NCBI RefSeq assembly: GCF_006376685.1
Contig: NZ_VEWL01000006.1
Location: 179,827-243,826, forward strand
Length of the DNA stretch: 64,000 bases
Direction of reading: 5' to 3'
Origin: Ochrobactrum teleogrylli
GTDB lineage: Bacteria; Pseudomonadota; Alphaproteobacteria; Rhizobiales; Rhizobiaceae
The position numbers and the translations under genes are program-made. Positions 46,997 to 57,326 of this stretch are shown piece by piece; positions within the stretch are counted from its first letter, which is position 1; every line of letters starts with the position of its first letter. The notes beneath the pieces were generated by a model that saw only the letters and a list, made by a program, of their open reading frames with translations, did no database searches and was not told where the DNA came from.

Positions 46997-47185
46997 ATGA
47001 AACGACCCGGTATATTTGTCTCGCTCGCCCTGTTATCCGGCATCATCCTCACAGGCTGCGGTGGCGCGGGAAAGGCTGCCATGGATACGGGCAAGAGTTT
47101 TGACCGATTCGGCTGTATGTCCCGCAACTTCAAGGGAGAGCCACCCTGCCCGCAGCCGGATCAGGCTCCACCCAAGACCCAATAG
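46997..47185 (+). CDS. Small lipoprotein, 62 aa
   Basis: Starts MKRPGIFVSLALLSGIILTG followed by Cys: a short signal with the lipobox ILTGC, so a probable lipoprotein with mature N-terminal Cys at residue 21. The mature part is short, Gly/Pro-rich with two further Cys (GCMSRNF and PPCPQ) and ends PPKTQ. A longer reading to 46895 has no Shine-Dalgarno support. Family unknown; entericidin-like small lipoproteins are a loose comparison. Lies upstream of the DUF924 gene by 34 bases. Confidence 0.75.
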   Translation: MKRPGIFVSLALLSGIILTGCGGAGKAAMDTGKSFDRFGCMSRNFKGEPPCPQPDQAPPKTQ

Positions 47186-47219
47186 GTGTTGAGCCTGAAA
47201 CGATAAAGGGAGGCCCCAG

Positions 47220-47762
47220 ATGGCTATCGAACCGCAAGATGTGCTCAAATTCTGGTTTTCGCCCAAGATGCGTGAAAACTGGTTCACGAAAAGCGACGAT
47301 ATCGACAATGAGATTCGCGAGAAATTCGCTGTCGCCTATGCCGATGCACGCGCCGGCAAGCTGGAATCGTGGAAGCAACAGCCGGAAAGCGCGCTGGCCT
47401 TAACGATCCTGTTCGATCAGTTCCCGCGCAATATGTTCCGCGGTTCGCCGCGTTCCTTCGAGAGCGACGGCCTGGCACTGGATGTGGCCATGCAGGCGCT
47501 CGACCATGATTTTGACCGGCAGCTTTCCGCCGATGAGCGGCAGTTCTTCTACCTGCCCTTCATGCACAGCGAAAATCTGGATCACCAGCGCCGCTGCGTC
47601 GAGCTTTATGAAAGGCTCGGCGACCAATATTCGCTCGGCTTTGCCCGCGACCACCACAACATCATCGAGCAGTTCGGCCGTTTCCCGCATCGCAACAAGG
47701 TGCTGGGCCGCGCAACCACGGAAGACGAAGCCGACTTCCTCAAGGAACATGCAGGTTTCTGA
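47220..47762 (+). CDS. DUF924 family protein
   Basis: 180 residues. Segments typical for DUF924: VLKFWFSPKMRENWFTKSDDIDNEIREKF, LALTILFDQFPRNMFRG, FYLPFMHSENLDHQ and FGRFPHRNKVLGR. The fold is helical (TPR-like) and the function is unknown. The ATG at 47220 has AGGGAGG upstream. Its stop is immediately followed by the end of the convergent PccR-like regulator gene. Confidence 0.9.
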   Translation: MAIEPQDVLKFWFSPKMRENWFTKSDDIDNEIREKFAVAYADARAGKLESWKQQPESALALTILFDQFPRNMFRGSPRSFESDGLALDVAMQALDHDFDRQLSADERQFFYLPFMHSENLDHQRRCVELYERLGDQYSLGFARDHHNIIEQFGRFPHRNKVLGRATTEDEADFLKEHAGF

Positions 47763-49175
47763 CTACATCAACCTGTAAGGCAGGATGCCACGGCGGTCGT
47801 GATCGACCGCCAGCCTGCTTTTGAGCGGCGGCACGGCACGCTGCACACATTCCGCACGGTCGCAAATCCGGCATGAAACGCCAATGGGATCGAAGGCTGA
47901 CCGCGCCGTGATATCGAGACCATCCGCATAGACGAAATCATGGGCGTAGCCCACTTCACAGCCAAGGGCGATTGCATAGCGCCGCTGCGGGGCGTTGAAA
48001 CCACCCTCGCTTTTCGTCAGTTCCGTGGCCACACAGAGATAGCGGGCACCGTCAGGCGTTTCTGCCAACTGACGGATAATCCTTCCTGGCATTTCGAAAG
48101 CCTGATGCACATTCCAGAGCGGACAGGCGGCGCCATAACGCGCAAATTGCAGCTTGGCGGCACTGTGTCGCTTGGTGATATTGCCTGCCCGGTCGATACG
48201 CGCGAAAAAAACCGGGATGCCGCGCTGGCCCGAACGCTGCAAAGTGCTGAGACGATGCGCAACCTGTTCCAGACTGGCCCCGAACCGCGAAGCCAAAAGT
48301 TCAAGATCATGGCGCAGTTCTTTCGCCGCCGACAGAAAAGTCTGGTACGGCATGACCAGCGCGCCGGCAAAATAATTGCGCAGGCCGATCTTGCAAATCT
48401 CGACTGCTTCGACCGACCTGAAATCGGCACGCCGCGCAATAGCGCTCACAATATCTTCCATTTCAAGTTCGGCGATTTGAAATGCGATCTGGAAATGGCG
48501 CGTCGAAGCACGCGAATAGGGATTGAGATAGAGAACCCGTGCTTGCGCATCGAAGCGACGCAGAACCGCCTCGTCTGAACCGGACCTTGCCAGCCGCACG
48601 CGGTGGCGGTCTTCCATATATTGCGGCAGGGCGACACCGATATCCCGACCGGGAATATCCAGCTGCTCGGCAAGCTTTTCTGCTGCAACATCAATCTCAT
48701 GCACATAATTGTCGATAAAATGAAAGAAGTCGCGGACTTCCTCATAAGGCGCAGGCTCGGCTATCGAAGGCGCGCGCCCCAGCTGGTTATCGAGACTGGC
48801 AAGCTGCTCGCTGTTGCGCCGATAAGCCTGATGGCAGGCGATCAGGGCATGCGCCAGTCCCGGCGCATTCTGGGTGATGAGTTTCAGCTCTTGAAGGTTC
48901 GGCTTGTAATTATCGAATACAGGATCGGCCAGCGCCTCGGAAACCGCCGATAACAACCGATCATCATCGCCAAGCGAGATCGCGCCAATATCGATCTGGT
49001 AATTCTCGGCCAGCGCCAACAGGACGGCTGCCGAAACTGGGCGCTGGTTGTTCTCGATCTGGTTCAGATAACTCGTTGAAATACCGAGACGTTCAGCAAA
49101 GGCCGACTGCGTGGCCTTATGCTGCTCGCGGATTTGACGTATCTTCCTGCCGACATAGAGTTTTTTAGGTGCCAT
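47763..49175 (-). CDS. Short-chain fatty acyl regulator of the ScfR/PccR family
   Basis: 470 residues. Helix-turn-helix of the Xre type at about 4-60 (KIRQIREQHKATQSAFAERLGISTSYLNQIENN), then an IrrE/DUF955-like central region and a Cys-containing C-terminal domain (GVSCRICDRAECVQRAVP). This domain order matches ScfR proteins such as PccR, which activate propionyl-CoA carboxylation genes in Rhodobacter. The gene is divergent from pccB, supporting that role. The ATG at 49175 has no Shine-Dalgarno and is preceded by the TTTGC-type octamers (49176-49206). A longer TTG reading at 49205 is less likely. Confidence 0.88.
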   Translation of the reverse strand: MAPKKLYVGRKIRQIREQHKATQSAFAERLGISTSYLNQIENNQRPVSAAVLLALAENYQIDIGAISLGDDDRLLSAVSEALADPVFDNYKPNLQELKLITQNAPGLAHALIACHQAYRRNSEQLASLDNQLGRAPSIAEPAPYEEVRDFFHFIDNYVHEIDVAAEKLAEQLDIPGRDIGVALPQYMEDRHRVRLARSGSDEAVLRRFDAQARVLYLNPYSRASTRHFQIAFQIAELEMEDIVSAIARRADFRSVEAVEICKIGLRNYFAGALVMPYQTFLSAAKELRHDLELLASRFGASLEQVAHRLSTLQRSGQRGIPVFFARIDRAGNITKRHSAAKLQFARYGAACPLWNVHQAFEMPGRIIRQLAETPDGARYLCVATELTKSEGGFNAPQRRYAIALGCEVGYAHDFVYADGLDITARSAFDPIGVSCRICDRAECVQRAVPPLKSRLAVDHDRRGILPYRLM

Positions 49176-49206
49176 TTTCGCAATTTCGCATTTTGCTATT
49201 TGCAAA
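49176..49206. promoter_or_regulatory. Array of TTTGC-type octamers upstream of the PccR-like gene
   Basis: Four head-to-tail elements: TTTCGCAA (49176), TTTCGCAT (49184), TTTGCTAT (49192) and the palindrome TTTGCAAA (49199-49206), spaced 7-8 bases. PccR of Rhodobacter recognises TTTGCAAA pairs, so this is a likely binding site for the adjacent regulator, covering its own start and lying 131-161 bases from pccB. Confidence 0.62.
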
Positions 49207-49336
49207 TTTATAACTTACACAATCGCACCTTTTCAAGCTTTTCTACACGGCTCACAAGCGCTTTAAGCATTTTAGAAAACGCATCTAAAAATGCCTATCA
49301 TTTCAGTTTCATAACCGACTTTCGAAGGCCGCAATA

Positions 49337-50869
49337 ATGCAGGAACTCCTAGAACAGCTCGAAGCCCGCCGCGCCGAAGCGCGTATCGGCGGTGGCCAAC
49401 GCCGTATCGATGCCCAGCACGCAAAAGGCAAACTGACCGCCCGCGAACGTATCGAAGTGCTTCTCGACGAAGGATCGTTCGAGGAGTTCGATATGTATGT
49501 CACGCATCGCTGCACCGATTTCGGCATGGCGGAGCAGAAAGTGGCAGGCGATGGCGTCGTCACCGGCTGGGGCACGATCAATGGCCGTCAGGTCTATGTG
49601 TTCAGTCAGGATTTCACTGTGCTCGGCGGCTCGCTGTCGGAAACCCATGCCCAGAAGATCTGCAAGATCATGGATATGGCGATGAAGAACGGCGCGCCCG
49701 TCATTGGCCTCAACGATTCGGGCGGCGCGCGCATTCAGGAAGGTGTCGCCTCGCTGGCGGGTTATGCCGACGTGTTCAAGCGCAATGCCGATGCCTCCGG
49801 CGTCATTCCGCAGATTTCCGTCATCATGGGCCCCTGCGCGGGCGGCGCGGTCTATTCCCCGGCGATGACCGACTTCATCTTCATGGTGCGCGACAGTTCT
49901 TACATGTTCGTTACCGGCCCCGATGTGGTGAAGACCGTGACGAATGAGATCGTCACGGCGGAAGAACTGGGCGGCGCACGCACGCATACCGCCAAGTCGT
50001 CGGTCGCTGATGGCGCTTACGAAAACGACATCGAAGCGCTGGAACAGGTGCGCATTCTGTTCGATTTCCTGCCGCTCAACAATCGCGACAAGCCACCGGT
50101 CCGTCCGGTGCATGACGACCCGTCCCGGCTGGAAATGCGGCTCGATACGCTGATCCCCGACAGCGCAACCAAGCCCTACGACATGAAGGAACTGATCCAC
50201 GCGCTGGCAGACGAAGGCGAGTTCTTCGAAATTCAGGAAGCCTTCGCCAAGAACATCATTACCGGATTCCTTCGTATCGAAGGCCAGACAGTCGGCGTCG
50301 TCGCCAACCAGCCCATGGTGCTTGCAGGCTGCCTCGATATCGATTCCTCGCGCAAGGCCGCACGTTTCGTACGCTTCTGCGATGCTTTTTCGATCCCGCT
50401 TCTGACCCTTGTGGACGTACCGGGCTTTCTGCCGGGCACGGCGCAGGAATATGGCGGCGTCATCAAGCACGGCGCAAAGCTGCTGTTCGCCTATAGTCAG
50501 GCGACGGTGCCTATGGTCACGCTCATCACGCGCAAGGCCTATGGTGGCGCTTATGACGTGATGGCCTCCAAGCATATCGGCGCGGACATCAACTATGCCT
50601 GGCCAACGGCGGAAATCGCCGTGATGGGTGCCAAGGGCGCAACGGAAATCCTCTATCGCTCGGAACTGGGCGACCCCGAAAAGATTGCCGCCCGCCAGAG
50701 CGAATATGAAGAACGCTTCGCCAATCCGTTCGTCGCCGCCGAGCGTGGCTTCATCGACGAGGTGATCATGCCGCATTCCTCGCGCCGCCGCATTGCGCGC
50801 GCTTTTGCCAGCCTGCGCAACAAGCAACAAAGCGCGCCCTGGAAAAAGCACGACACCATTCCGCTGTGA
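49337..50869 (+). CDS. pccB: Propionyl-CoA carboxylase beta subunit
   Basis: Carboxyltransferase subunit that carboxylates propionyl-CoA to (S)-methylmalonyl-CoA. 510 residues, the normal size. The N- and C-terminal crotonase-like halves include [24 protein letters not shown], and the biotin-binding region [34 protein letters not shown]. The ATG at 49337 lacks a strong Shine-Dalgarno. Divergent from the PccR-like gene and followed by pccA after 24 bases. Confidence 0.96.
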   Translation: MQELLEQLEARRAEARIGGGQRRIDAQHAKGKLTARERIEVLLDEGSFEEFDMYVTHRCTDFGMAEQKVAGDGVVTGWGTINGRQVYVFSQDFTVLGGSLSETHAQKICKIMDMAMKNGAPVIGLNDSGGARIQEGVASLAGYADVFKRNADASGVIPQISVIMGPCAGGAVYSPAMTDFIFMVRDSSYMFVTGPDVVKTVTNEIVTAEELGGARTHTAKSSVADGAYENDIEALEQVRILFDFLPLNNRDKPPVRPVHDDPSRLEMRLDTLIPDSATKPYDMKELIHALADEGEFFEIQEAFAKNIITGFLRIEGQTVGVVANQPMVLAGCLDIDSSRKAARFVRFCDAFSIPLLTLVDVPGFLPGTAQEYGGVIKHGAKLLFAYSQATVPMVTLITRKAYGGAYDVMASKHIGADINYAWPTAEIAVMGAKGATEILYRSELGDPEKIAARQSEYEERFANPFVAAERGFIDEVIMPHSSRRRIARAFASLRNKQQSAPWKKHDTIPL

Positions 50870-50893
50870 TCCGGTTCAGTTGAGTAGATAAAG

Positions 50894-52897
50894 ATGATCA
50901 AGAAAATCCTCATTGCCAATCGCGGCGAAATCGCCTGCCGTGTGATCAAGACCGCAAAGAAGATGGGCATTGCTACGGTTGCGGTTTATTCCGATGCCGA
51001 CCGCAATGCGCTGCATGTGAAAATGGCTGACGAAGCCGTGCATATCGGTCCGGCGCCGTCAAACCAGTCCTATATCGTCATCGACAAGATTCTGGATGCC
51101 ATCAGGCAGACCGGGGCGGACGCCGTGCATCCGGGCTATGGCTTCCTGTCGGAGAATGCACGTTTTGCCGAAGCGCTGAAGGCGGCCAATGTCACTTTCA
51201 TCGGACCGCCGGTGAACGCCATTGATGCGATGGGCGACAAGATCACCTCCAAGAAGCTGGCGGCGGAAGCGGGCGTTTCCACCGTGCCCGGCCATATGGG
51301 CCTGATCGAAGACGCTGACGAAGCGGTGAAGATCGCTGGTTCCATCGGCTATCCGGTGATGATCAAGGCGTCTGCCGGTGGTGGCGGCAAGGGCATGCGT
51401 ATTGCGTGGAACGACGACGAAGCCCGCGAAGGCTTTCAACTGTCGCGCAACGAGGCAAAAGCCTCCTTCGGCGACGACCGCATTTTCATTGAAAAATTCG
51501 TCACGCAGCCGCGCCATATCGAAATTCAGGTGCTTGGCGACCAGCATGGCAATGTCGTCTATCTCGGCGAACGCGAATGTTCCATCCAGCGCCGAAACCA
51601 GAAGGTGATCGAGGAAGCGCCCTCACCCTTCCTCGACGAAGCGACCCGCAAGGCCATGGGCGAACAGGCCGTCGCACTTGCCAAGGCGGTTGGGTATTTT
51701 TCCGCCGGTACGGTTGAGTTCATCGTCGATGGCAGCCGCAATTTCTATTTCCTCGAAATGAATACGCGTTTGCAGGTGGAGCATCCGGTGACGGAACTCA
51801 TTACCGGCATTGATCTCGTGGAAGAAATGATCCGCGTTGCCGCCGGTGAAAAGCTGCGCTTTGGTCAGGCCGACGTGAAGCTCAACGGCTGGGCCATGGA
51901 AAGCCGTCTCTATGCCGAAGACCCGTATCGCAACTTCCTGCCCTCCATCGGTCGCCTTACCCGTTACCGGCCTCCGGTGGAAGGTCGTCGCGACGACGGA
52001 ACGGTCATCCGCAACGATACCGGCGTGTTCGAGGGCGGCGAAATCTCGATGTATTACGATCCGATGATCGCCAAGCTTTGCTCCTGGGGGCCGGATCGCC
52101 TTGCCGCAATCGACGCGATGGGCAACGCGCTCGACGCCTTCGAAGTGGAAGGCATCGGCCACAATCTGCCATTCCTGTCCGCCGTCATGGACCACCAGCG
52201 CTTCAGAGCCGGTGCATTGACCACGGCCTTCATCGCAGAGGAATATCCGGATGGTTTCTCGGGTGTTGCGCCATCGGAAGATGATGCGCGCCTTCTGGCT
52301 GCAGTCGCTGCCCATATCAATCTCACCGTTGTCACCCGCGACGGACAGATTTCCGGTCGTCTTTCCGGGCAGGACCTCAAGCCCGGCAACGACTGGGTGG
52401 TCAAGATCGGCGACCATCTTCTGCCGGTTCGCCTTGCCGACGGCGAAGGCGGCGCAACGGTGAATTTCGCCGATGGCGGCAGCCTCACCATTGCCAGCGA
52501 CTGGCATCCAGGGCGCGAACTCGCCACATTCACCGTCGGCGGCAAGCCGGTGAGCGTGAAGGTCGCCCGCGCGGGCTCCGGCTGGCGTCTGCGCTGGCGC
52601 GGCATGGACCTGACCGTGCATGTGCGAAAACCCCGCATCGCGGAACTGGCAAAGCTGATGCCGGTCAAGCTGCCGCCGGATACATCGAAAATGTTGCTCT
52701 GCCCGATGCCGGGCGTCATCACCTCGATTCTGGCAGAGGAAGGCGTTACGGTGGAAGCCGGACAACCACTTGCGACGGTCGAGGCCATGAAGATGGAAAA
52801 CGTGCTGCGCGCCGAACGTCGCGCCACCGTCAAGCGCGTTGCCGTCAAGGCCGGAGAAAGCCTTGCCGTCGACGAACTGATTATGGAATTCGAATAA
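50894..52897 (+). CDS. pccA: Propionyl-CoA carboxylase alpha subunit (biotin carboxylase + BCCP)
   Basis: Carboxylates its own biotin with bicarbonate and ATP. 667 residues. Order: biotin carboxylase (KKILIANRGEIACRV at the N-terminus, ASAGGGGKGMRIAW and the EMNTRLQVEHPVTE block), a linking BT domain, and a C-terminal biotinyl domain with the biotinylated Lys633 in EAMKMENVL. The ATG at 50894 lies 24 bases after pccB. It forms a transcript with pccB and, 134 bases on, scpA. Confidence 0.97.
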   Translation: MIKKILIANRGEIACRVIKTAKKMGIATVAVYSDADRNALHVKMADEAVHIGPAPSNQSYIVIDKILDAIRQTGADAVHPGYGFLSENARFAEALKAANVTFIGPPVNAIDAMGDKITSKKLAAEAGVSTVPGHMGLIEDADEAVKIAGSIGYPVMIKASAGGGGKGMRIAWNDDEAREGFQLSRNEAKASFGDDRIFIEKFVTQPRHIEIQVLGDQHGNVVYLGERECSIQRRNQKVIEEAPSPFLDEATRKAMGEQAVALAKAVGYFSAGTVEFIVDGSRNFYFLEMNTRLQVEHPVTELITGIDLVEEMIRVAAGEKLRFGQADVKLNGWAMESRLYAEDPYRNFLPSIGRLTRYRPPVEGRRDDGTVIRNDTGVFEGGEISMYYDPMIAKLCSWGPDRLAAIDAMGNALDAFEVEGIGHNLPFLSAVMDHQRFRAGALTTAFIAEEYPDGFSGVAPSEDDARLLAAVAAHINLTVVTRDGQISGRLSGQDLKPGNDWVVKIGDHLLPVRLADGEGGATVNFADGGSLTIASDWHPGRELATFTVGGKPVSVKVARAGSGWRLRWRGMDLTVHVRKPRIAELAKLMPVKLPPDTSKMLLCPMPGVITSILAEEGVTVEAGQPLATVEAMKMENVLRAERRATVKRVAVKAGESLAVDELIMEFE

Positions 52898-52945
52898 GCC
52901 TGCAACGCGGTGCTTTGCACCGGCTCAAGGTGCAGGTGCAAGCTT

Positions 52946-53007
52946 TCCTCATCCTGAGGAGCGCCCGCAGGGTGCGTCTCGAAGGACGGGGAAGCTGGGC
53001 ATGAGGA
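52946..53007. repeat. Palindromic intergenic repeat between pccA and scpA
   Basis: A run beginning TCCTCATCCTGAGGAGCGCC and ending in ATGAGGA, so flanked by TCCTCAT (52946-52952) and its exact complement ATGAGGA (53001-53007). The internal sequence has GC-rich half-palindromes. It resembles the CTCATCCTGAGGAGC repeats spread in many Hyphomicrobiales genomes. It lies inside the pcc-scpA transcript, just upstream of the scpA ribosome-binding site. Confidence 0.7.
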
Positions 53008-53031
53008 CGATATGGGATGGAGAATAAGCCA

Positions 53032-55170
53032 ATGACGCAGAAAACCCGTGCGGATTGGGAAGCGTTGGCCGAAAAGGAACTGAAGCGCCCGGCGGATAGC
53101 CTTGTCTGGCATACGCCGGAAGGCATCGATGTGAAGCCGCTTTATACGGTGGACGACCTGCAAAATGTCGGCCATCTCGACAGCCTGCCCGGTTTCGAAC
53201 CGTTCGTGCGTGGCCCGCGGGCAACCATGTATGCCGGACGTCCGTGGACCATCCGCCAATATGCCGGCTTTTCCACCGCTGAGGCATCCAACGCCTTCTA
53301 CCGCAAGGCGCTCGCCGCCGGACAGCAGGGCGTGTCCGTCGCCTTCGACCTTGCCACCCATCGCGGCTATGACAGCGACCATCCGCGTGTCGTCGGCGAT
53401 GTCGGCAAGGCGGGCGTGGCCATCGACTCCGTCGAAGACATGAAAATCCTCTTCGATGGTATCCCGCTTGAGAAGGTTTCCGTGTCGATGACCATGAATG
53501 GCGCGGTGATCCCGATCCTCGCCAATTTCATCGTTGCAGGCGAAGAACAAGGTGTCTCTCGCGACCTGCTTTCCGGCACCATCCAGAACGACATTCTCAA
53601 GGAGTTCATGGTCCGCAACACCTATATTTATCCGCCCGAACCCTCCATGCGGATCATTGCGGATATCATCGCCTATACGGCGACGGAAATGCCGAAGTTC
53701 AACTCGATTTCCATTTCCGGCTATCACATGCAGGAAGCTGGCGCGACGCTGGTGCAGGAACTGGCCTTCACGCTGGCCGACGGGCGCGAATATGTGCGTG
53801 CGGCCCTGCAAAAAGGCCTCAATGTCGATGACTTTGCCGGTCGCCTATCGTTCTTCTTCGCCATCGGCATGAATTTCTTCATGGAAATCGCCAAGCTGCG
53901 CGCAGCCCGTCTTCTCTGGACGCGCATCATGAAGGAATTCGAGCCGAAAAAGCCGGGTTCCCTGATGCTGCGCACCCACTGCCAGACCTCTGGCGTGTCT
54001 TTGCAGGAACAGGACCCCTACAACAATGTCGTGCGCACGGCATTCGAGGCCATGTCGGCGGCCCTTGGCGGCACGCAATCGCTGCACACGAACGCTTTCG
54101 ACGAAGCCATTGCTTTGCCGACGGAATTTTCCGCTCGCATCGCCCGCAACACGCAGCTCATTCTCCAGAACGAGACCGGCGTGACCAAGGTGGTCGATCC
54201 GCTGGCCGGCTCCTATTACATCGAAAGCCTGACCAACGAACTGGCCGAGAAGGCCTGGGCGTTGATCGAGGAAGTGGAAGAACTGGGCGGCATGACCAAG
54301 GCCGTCGAAAGCGGCCTGCCGAAGCGGCTGATCGAGGAAGCCGCCACCAAGCGTCAGGCTGCCATCGACAAGGGCGAGGAAGTCATTGTCGGCGTCAACA
54401 AGTTCCGGCTGGAACAGGAAGACGAGATCGACATTCTCGAAATCGACAATACCGCCGTGCGTCAGTCGCAGATCGCGCGCATCGAGCGCATTCGCCAGAA
54501 CCGCGACAAGGCAAAGGTCGAAGCCGCCCTCGCCGAACTCGAAAAGGTGGCCACGAGCGGTGAAGGCAATCTTCTTGCCGCAGCCGTCGAGGCATCCCGC
54601 GCTCGCGCCACGGTCGGCGAAATCTCCGATGCGATGCGCCGCGCTTTTGGCGACCACGCCGCAGAACCGAAAGTCATCCGCAAGGTCTATGGCGATGCCT
54701 ATCAGGACGAGCCTGAATATCAGACGCTGGTGTCGCGGCTGGAGGAGTTTTCCAAGCAGAGCGGCGAAACGCCAAAGGTAATGGTCGCCAAGCTTGGACA
54801 GGACGGGCATGACCGCGGCGCCAAGATCATCGCGTCAGCTTTCGGCGATATCGGGTTCGAAGTTCTGGCCGGACCATTATTCCAGACACCCGACGAAGCG
54901 GCTGATATGGCCATCAAGTCGAACGTGCACGTCATTGGGGTGTCGTCGCTGGCTGCCGGTCACAAGACCCTGCTGCCGCAGCTTGTCGAAACGCTGAAAG
55001 CCAAGGGTGCTGAAAACATCGTCGTGGTTTGCGGTGGAGTGGTGCCGCGTCAGGACTATCAATATCTGTTCGACCACGGCGTTGCCGCCGTGTTCGGACC
55101 CGGCTCAAATGTGCTGGATTGTGCCCGTGCGGTTCTGGACATTCTGGAAGGAAAACGCCGCAATCTCTGA
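53032..55170 (+). CDS. scpA: Methylmalonyl-CoA mutase
   Basis: B12-dependent isomerisation of methylmalonyl-CoA to succinyl-CoA. 712 residues, the single-chain form. The N-terminal TIM barrel has [21 protein letters not shown] and [13 protein letters not shown]; the C-terminal B12 domain carries DGHDRG with the cobalt ligand His593, followed by GVSSLAAGH and GGVVP. A second in-frame ATG 15 bases upstream exists; I chose 53032 (MTQKTR) for its GGAGA Shine-Dalgarno. The MeaB-type chaperone and epimerase genes are not in the window. Confidence 0.97.
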   Translation: MTQKTRADWEALAEKELKRPADSLVWHTPEGIDVKPLYTVDDLQNVGHLDSLPGFEPFVRGPRATMYAGRPWTIRQYAGFSTAEASNAFYRKALAAGQQGVSVAFDLATHRGYDSDHPRVVGDVGKAGVAIDSVEDMKILFDGIPLEKVSVSMTMNGAVIPILANFIVAGEEQGVSRDLLSGTIQNDILKEFMVRNTYIYPPEPSMRIIADIIAYTATEMPKFNSISISGYHMQEAGATLVQELAFTLADGREYVRAALQKGLNVDDFAGRLSFFFAIGMNFFMEIAKLRAARLLWTRIMKEFEPKKPGSLMLRTHCQTSGVSLQEQDPYNNVVRTAFEAMSAALGGTQSLHTNAFDEAIALPTEFSARIARNTQLILQNETGVTKVVDPLAGSYYIESLTNELAEKAWALIEEVEELGGMTKAVESGLPKRLIEEAATKRQAAIDKGEEVIVGVNKFRLEQEDEIDILEIDNTAVRQSQIARIERIRQNRDKAKVEAALAELEKVATSGEGNLLAAAVEASRARATVGEISDAMRRAFGDHAAEPKVIRKVYGDAYQDEPEYQTLVSRLEEFSKQSGETPKVMVAKLGQDGHDRGAKIIASAFGDIGFEVLAGPLFQTPDEAADMAIKSNVHVIGVSSLAAGHKTLLPQLVETLKAKGAENIVVVCGGVVPRQDYQYLFDHGVAAVFGPGSNVLDCARAVLDILEGKRRNL

Positions 55171-55216
55171 TTTATCAAAGCGTTAAATCAAAAAAGCGAT
55201 TCATTTTATGAACATG

Positions 55217-55250
55217 AAAAGCCGGAGCATACGCTTCGGCTTTTCTCTTT
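55217..55250. terminator. Bidirectional terminator between scpA and the DUF-type gene
   Basis: AAAAGCCGGAGC (55217-55228) and GCTTCGGCTTTT (55233-55244) pair with one wobble, a 4-base loop and A/T tracts on both sides. It fits the ends of both convergent genes. Confidence 0.88.
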
Positions 55251-55258
55251 GTATCGCC

Positions 55259-55702
<444 letters not shown>

Positions 55703-55814
55703 CTATAAAAAGCGTGACACGAAAACTTCAACGACGCTCTTCCCCGGACAAAAGCCGAGCCTATATCCCTATAGGGATTTTTGCGGAAATTGCTTTTCAA
55801 GGAAAGGATGTCCC

Positions 55815-56336
55815 ATGGCCGTCAGCAGAAAGGACCAGGCGCGCGCGCTCAATGCAGAAGAGAAGGAGCTGGTGGAAAAGACCCAGCATCCGCATTTGCA
55901 GGAAGTGTCCGACGAGGAACTCACCCAACTGGCAAAGCTGATCCGCGAGCGCCGCAAGAAGGCGCGCGATCAAGCCAACCAGCGCCGCCGTGAAATGCGC
56001 GGCAAATCGGCGGCCCGTGGCGCGACGGCTTCAAAGGCCGATGAAGGCTCCCACCTGAAGGTTGCCGTTCTCGCGACTGCCGTGGCGCGCATCAATGGCG
56101 AAGTCGAGCGCCGTGAACAGATGGCAGCTGCCAGCGATCTGATCGCCAACGCCCAGAAAGCGCTTGCAGCAAAGCTCGCCAGCGAAAAGGCTGCCAAAAC
56201 CTTCAATACGCGTCATGCCCATTTCGGTATGCGAAATATTCCAAATGAAAAGTACAGCACTTTCACGCGGCTTGCCGATCGCGGGCGTAACCGCAAGACC
56301 GCAGGTGTCAAACAGGCGAAGAAAGACGCCCGCTAG
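55815..56336 (+). CDS. Conserved basic hypothetical protein, 173 aa
   Basis: 173 residues, rich in Lys, Arg and Ala with long predicted helices (HPHLQEVSDEELTQLAKLIRERRKKARDQANQRRREM). The C-terminus is strongly basic (RNRKTAGVKQAKKDAR), suggesting nucleic-acid binding or a ribosome-associated role, but that is inference. The ATG at 55815 has AAGGA-type Shine-Dalgarno (CAAGGAAAGGATG). Stands alone between the small acidic gene and the aldo/keto reductase. Family not recognised. Confidence 0.75.
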   Translation: MAVSRKDQARALNAEEKELVEKTQHPHLQEVSDEELTQLAKLIRERRKKARDQANQRRREMRGKSAARGATASKADEGSHLKVAVLATAVARINGEVERREQMAAASDLIANAQKALAAKLASEKAAKTFNTRHAHFGMRNIPNEKYSTFTRLADRGRNRKTAGVKQAKKDAR

Positions 56337-56405
56337 CCACACCCTGTGAAAATTGATTATAAACAACAGCTTAAAACGGCTCTTTGATTCAATCACAGAG
56401 CCATT

Positions 56406-57251
56406 TCAAAGCATCTCCAGCGCCACTTTTCGCGAAGGCGGCGCAAAGGCGCGGTCAAGACGCGCCAATTGCTCTTCAGAAAGTCGCAAATCTGCGGCTT
56501 TTCTGTTGTCGCGAACATGATGCAGGTTCGATGATTTTGGAATAGCAACCACGTTGCCCTTGCGCATGGTCCATGCCAGCGCCACCGCCGCAGGCGTCAC
56601 GCTATATTCCGCAGCGATCTCCGCCAAAGCGCGATTGCCGAGCAAACGGCCCTGTTCTATAGGCGAATAGGCCATCAGCGGAATGCCATGCTGACCGCAC
56701 CAGGGCATGAGGTCGAATTCTGGCCCGCGCCGTGTGAGATTATAGAGAATCTGATTGCTCGCGACAGCCTGACCGCCCGTGACGCTGAACAGTTCTTTCA
56801 TATCGCCTGTATCAAAATTGCTGACACCCCAAGCGACGATCTTGCCTGCCTGTTGCAATTCCTCGAAAGCAGCAATTGTTTCAGCCAGCGGATGACGCCC
56901 GCGCCAGTGCAGGAGATAAAGATCGATGCGATCCGTACCGAGACGTTCCAGACTGCGCTCGCAGGCCTCGACCGTGCCACTCCGGGACGCGTTATAAGGC
57001 AGAACCTTGCTCACCAGAAACACGTCGTCGCGGCGACCTGTTATGGCTTCGCCGACAACTTCCTCAGCTTCGCCATCGGCATACATTTCCGCCGTGTCGA
57101 TCAGCGTCATGCCAAGCTCGATACCGTATCGAAGCGCCTCAACCTCATGGTGACGCTCTCCGGCGTTCTCACCCATATACCAGGTGCCTTGTCCCAGCGC
57201 TGGAACGTTCTGACCTGACGGAAGCTTGATCTGCGGTATCGTGCCGGTCAT
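56406..57251 (-). CDS. Aldo/keto reductase
   Basis: NADPH-dependent carbonyl reductase of the AKR superfamily. 281 residues, TIM barrel. The catalytic tetrad Asp52, Tyr57, Lys82 and His115 is complete, and the C-terminal [16 protein letters not shown] nucleotide-binding motif is present. The subgroup resembles the YeaE/AKR type; the physiological substrate is unknown. ATG at 57251 with AAAAAGAGATGA upstream. Same strand as murI, but 75 bases apart. Confidence 0.93.
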   Translation of the reverse strand: MTGTIPQIKLPSGQNVPALGQGTWYMGENAGERHHEVEALRYGIELGMTLIDTAEMYADGEAEEVVGEAITGRRDDVFLVSKVLPYNASRSGTVEACERSLERLGTDRIDLYLLHWRGRHPLAETIAAFEELQQAGKIVAWGVSNFDTGDMKELFSVTGGQAVASNQILYNLTRRGPEFDLMPWCGQHGIPLMAYSPIEQGRLLGNRALAEIAAEYSVTPAAVALAWTMRKGNVVAIPKSSNLHHVRDNRKAADLRLSEEQLARLDRAFAPPSRKVALEML

Positions 57252-57326
57252 CTCTTTTTCCTTATCGACGGATCACAAGCATGATCACGTAAGATCAGGA
57301 AAATACAAGGCCTTAAGCATGATATC

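Noticed and set aside
49349..50851. 500-residue minus-strand frame opposite pccB
   Set aside because: Antisense shadow; all conserved carboxyltransferase motifs are on the plus strand.
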